DNA of 8,470 nucleotides from Nitrospinota bacterium (lineage in GTDB: Bacteria > Nitrospinota_A > UBA7883 > JACRLM01). This document shows, piece after piece, positions 7,691 to 8,470 of this stretch. The stretch lies in assembly GCA_015231995.1 (NCBI GenBank), contig JADGAO010000148.1, positions 1 through 8,470 of the forward strand, in the 5' to 3' direction. The position numbers were made by a program, and so were the translations under genes. Position 1 is the first letter of the stretch. Every line of letters starts with the position of its first letter. A model generated the notes under the pieces. It was not told where the DNA came from, made no database searches, and saw nothing but the letters and a program-made list of their open reading frames with translations.

Positions 7691-8470
7691 CAGGGCTGTT
7701 CAACGCTAGCATGATTTCATGAGCATGGTCAGGTTTTCAAATGAAAGTGAGTTTTTATAGATGGCCAACCGAATGTTTTCGGCCCCGTTGGCGCGCATTA
7801 TATTCAAGGCCCAACTTCGCAACCTCATGAACACTCCAGGGTTGCGCCTGATCCGGCTGGCGTCCTCCCCCATAACATGATCCCTGATATGGTGGTTGGA
7901 GTTCTCGACGCTCCAATGACCTCGTATCAGGCTGGAGAAACGGCGCGCTCCAAATTCCGCGCCGGACACGTACCACGCCGTCTCAACTCCACTCATCCAG
8001 CTTTTTTTCGCGGAATCGTATTTGTCGCGCCTCCGCTCCACCCGTATCACACTGCGTATGCGCTCAGCCCATCCGGAGCCTGCAGACAGTGTCCGCCGGG
8101 CTTCGTACACCTTCACCACCCTCTTTCGTGAACACGCGCCCTTCAAGGCCAAGCTCCTTTATAAGCTTGCGGACAGCCGGTATCTCGTTGCTGTTCGTGT
8201 CAGTATCCAGATGCCCAAGAATGATTTTTCCGGTCATGACAGAACGCCCCAACGACGTTGGCCGCCTTCCGGTCATGGAACCCGTCGAAGCTACCGCGAA
8301 GAGTCTTCCCGTCAACGGCCACCGACACCCCGCCCTTTCCGCCGATAATCTCCTTGGCATGGGAGCGGAAGGCCTTCTCCAGCCTGGCCGTGTCAATGCC
8401 CTGGAGGATGTAGCGGATAGAGCTGTACGCCGGGGCGCGCTTCCATGACGAGCCGAACGCCTCGTTTAGC
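7691..8470 (-). mobile_element. ISAs1-family insertion sequence remnant, right end plus partial body
   Basis: The transposase remnant on this strand ends 15 bp before the sequence CAGGGCTGTTCAACGCTAGC (7691-7710), whose CAGGG start is what I recall for ISAs1-family terminal inverted repeats. I therefore place the element's right end at 7691. The left end and its inverted repeat lie beyond 8470, so the boundary cannot be tested by pairing repeats here. The adjacent AGGGGCGAAG (7681-7690) would be part of a target-site duplication if one exists. Confidence 0.65.
7706..8470 (-). pseudogene. Broken ISAs1-family (DDE, H-repeat-like) transposase
   Basis: Three reading-frame pieces add up to a typical ISAs1 transposase. 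From 8469 to about 8242 one frame gives FGSSWKRAPAYSSIRYIL and VAVDGKTLRGS, with the first catalytic Asp at 8311-8313, but it runs into a stop at 8200-8202. From about 8237 to 8127 the next frame gives KIILGHLDTDTNSNEIPAVR and LEGRVFT. From about 8125 to 7706 a third frame gives RVVKVYEARRTLS, IRSVIRVERR, RGHWSVENSNHHIRDHVMGE (third acidic residue, Glu at 7904-7906) and a normal C-terminus. The block carrying the second catalytic Asp and the following KGNQ-type segment is missing at the 8120-8127 junction. The gene start is beyond the window. It cannot make an active enzyme from this copy unless sequencing errors are involved. Confidence 0.85.

Overview
The window is a bacterial chromosomal segment with almost all coding on the minus strand. 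It joins two conserved housekeeping clusters, transcribed in the same direction, and is bounded at the high-coordinate end by a decayed insertion sequence. The domain sets (RpoD with a long non-conserved insert, FtsL/FtsI, MraZ/RsmH) and the tRNA with an encoded CCA end suggest a Gram-negative bacterium, perhaps of a deltaproteobacterial or Nitrospinota-like lineage. That placement is an impression from the protein sequences and not a computed result. Coding DNA is fairly GC-rich, and one intergenic stretch (about 3125-3310) is strikingly AT-rich.

Layout in the direction of transcription (high to low coordinates). At 8470-7691 lies the 3' part of an ISAs1-family element whose transposase is broken by a frameshift and an internal deletion. 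At 7589-3572 follows a macromolecular-synthesis type operon: a YqeY/GatB-like protein, DNA primase (dnaG) and the primary sigma factor (rpoD). rpsU, which often heads this operon, is not present; the IS sits where it might be expected. Next comes a CAU-anticodon tRNA (3530-3454), probably tRNA-Ile2, with its own perfect TATAAT box. An AT-rich gap of about 330 bp follows, holding a candidate terminator and a repeat-like palindromic fragment. The mra/division-cell-wall cluster then begins: a sigma70-type promoter, three 10-bp-phased TGACACT boxes, mraZ, rsmH, a small FtsL-like gene, and ftsI, which runs off the low-coordinate edge.

The first operon supplies replication priming and the housekeeping sigma factor. 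The second supplies 16S rRNA methylation and the septal peptidoglycan machinery. MraZ is known in other bacteria to repress its own operon by binding short tandem boxes spaced one helical turn apart, and the boxes here are well placed for that. I see no clearly new multi-gene system. The best leads are the MraZ operator array, the state and boundary of the IS remnant, the palindromes in the mraZ-rsmH leader, and the structured leader of yqeY.
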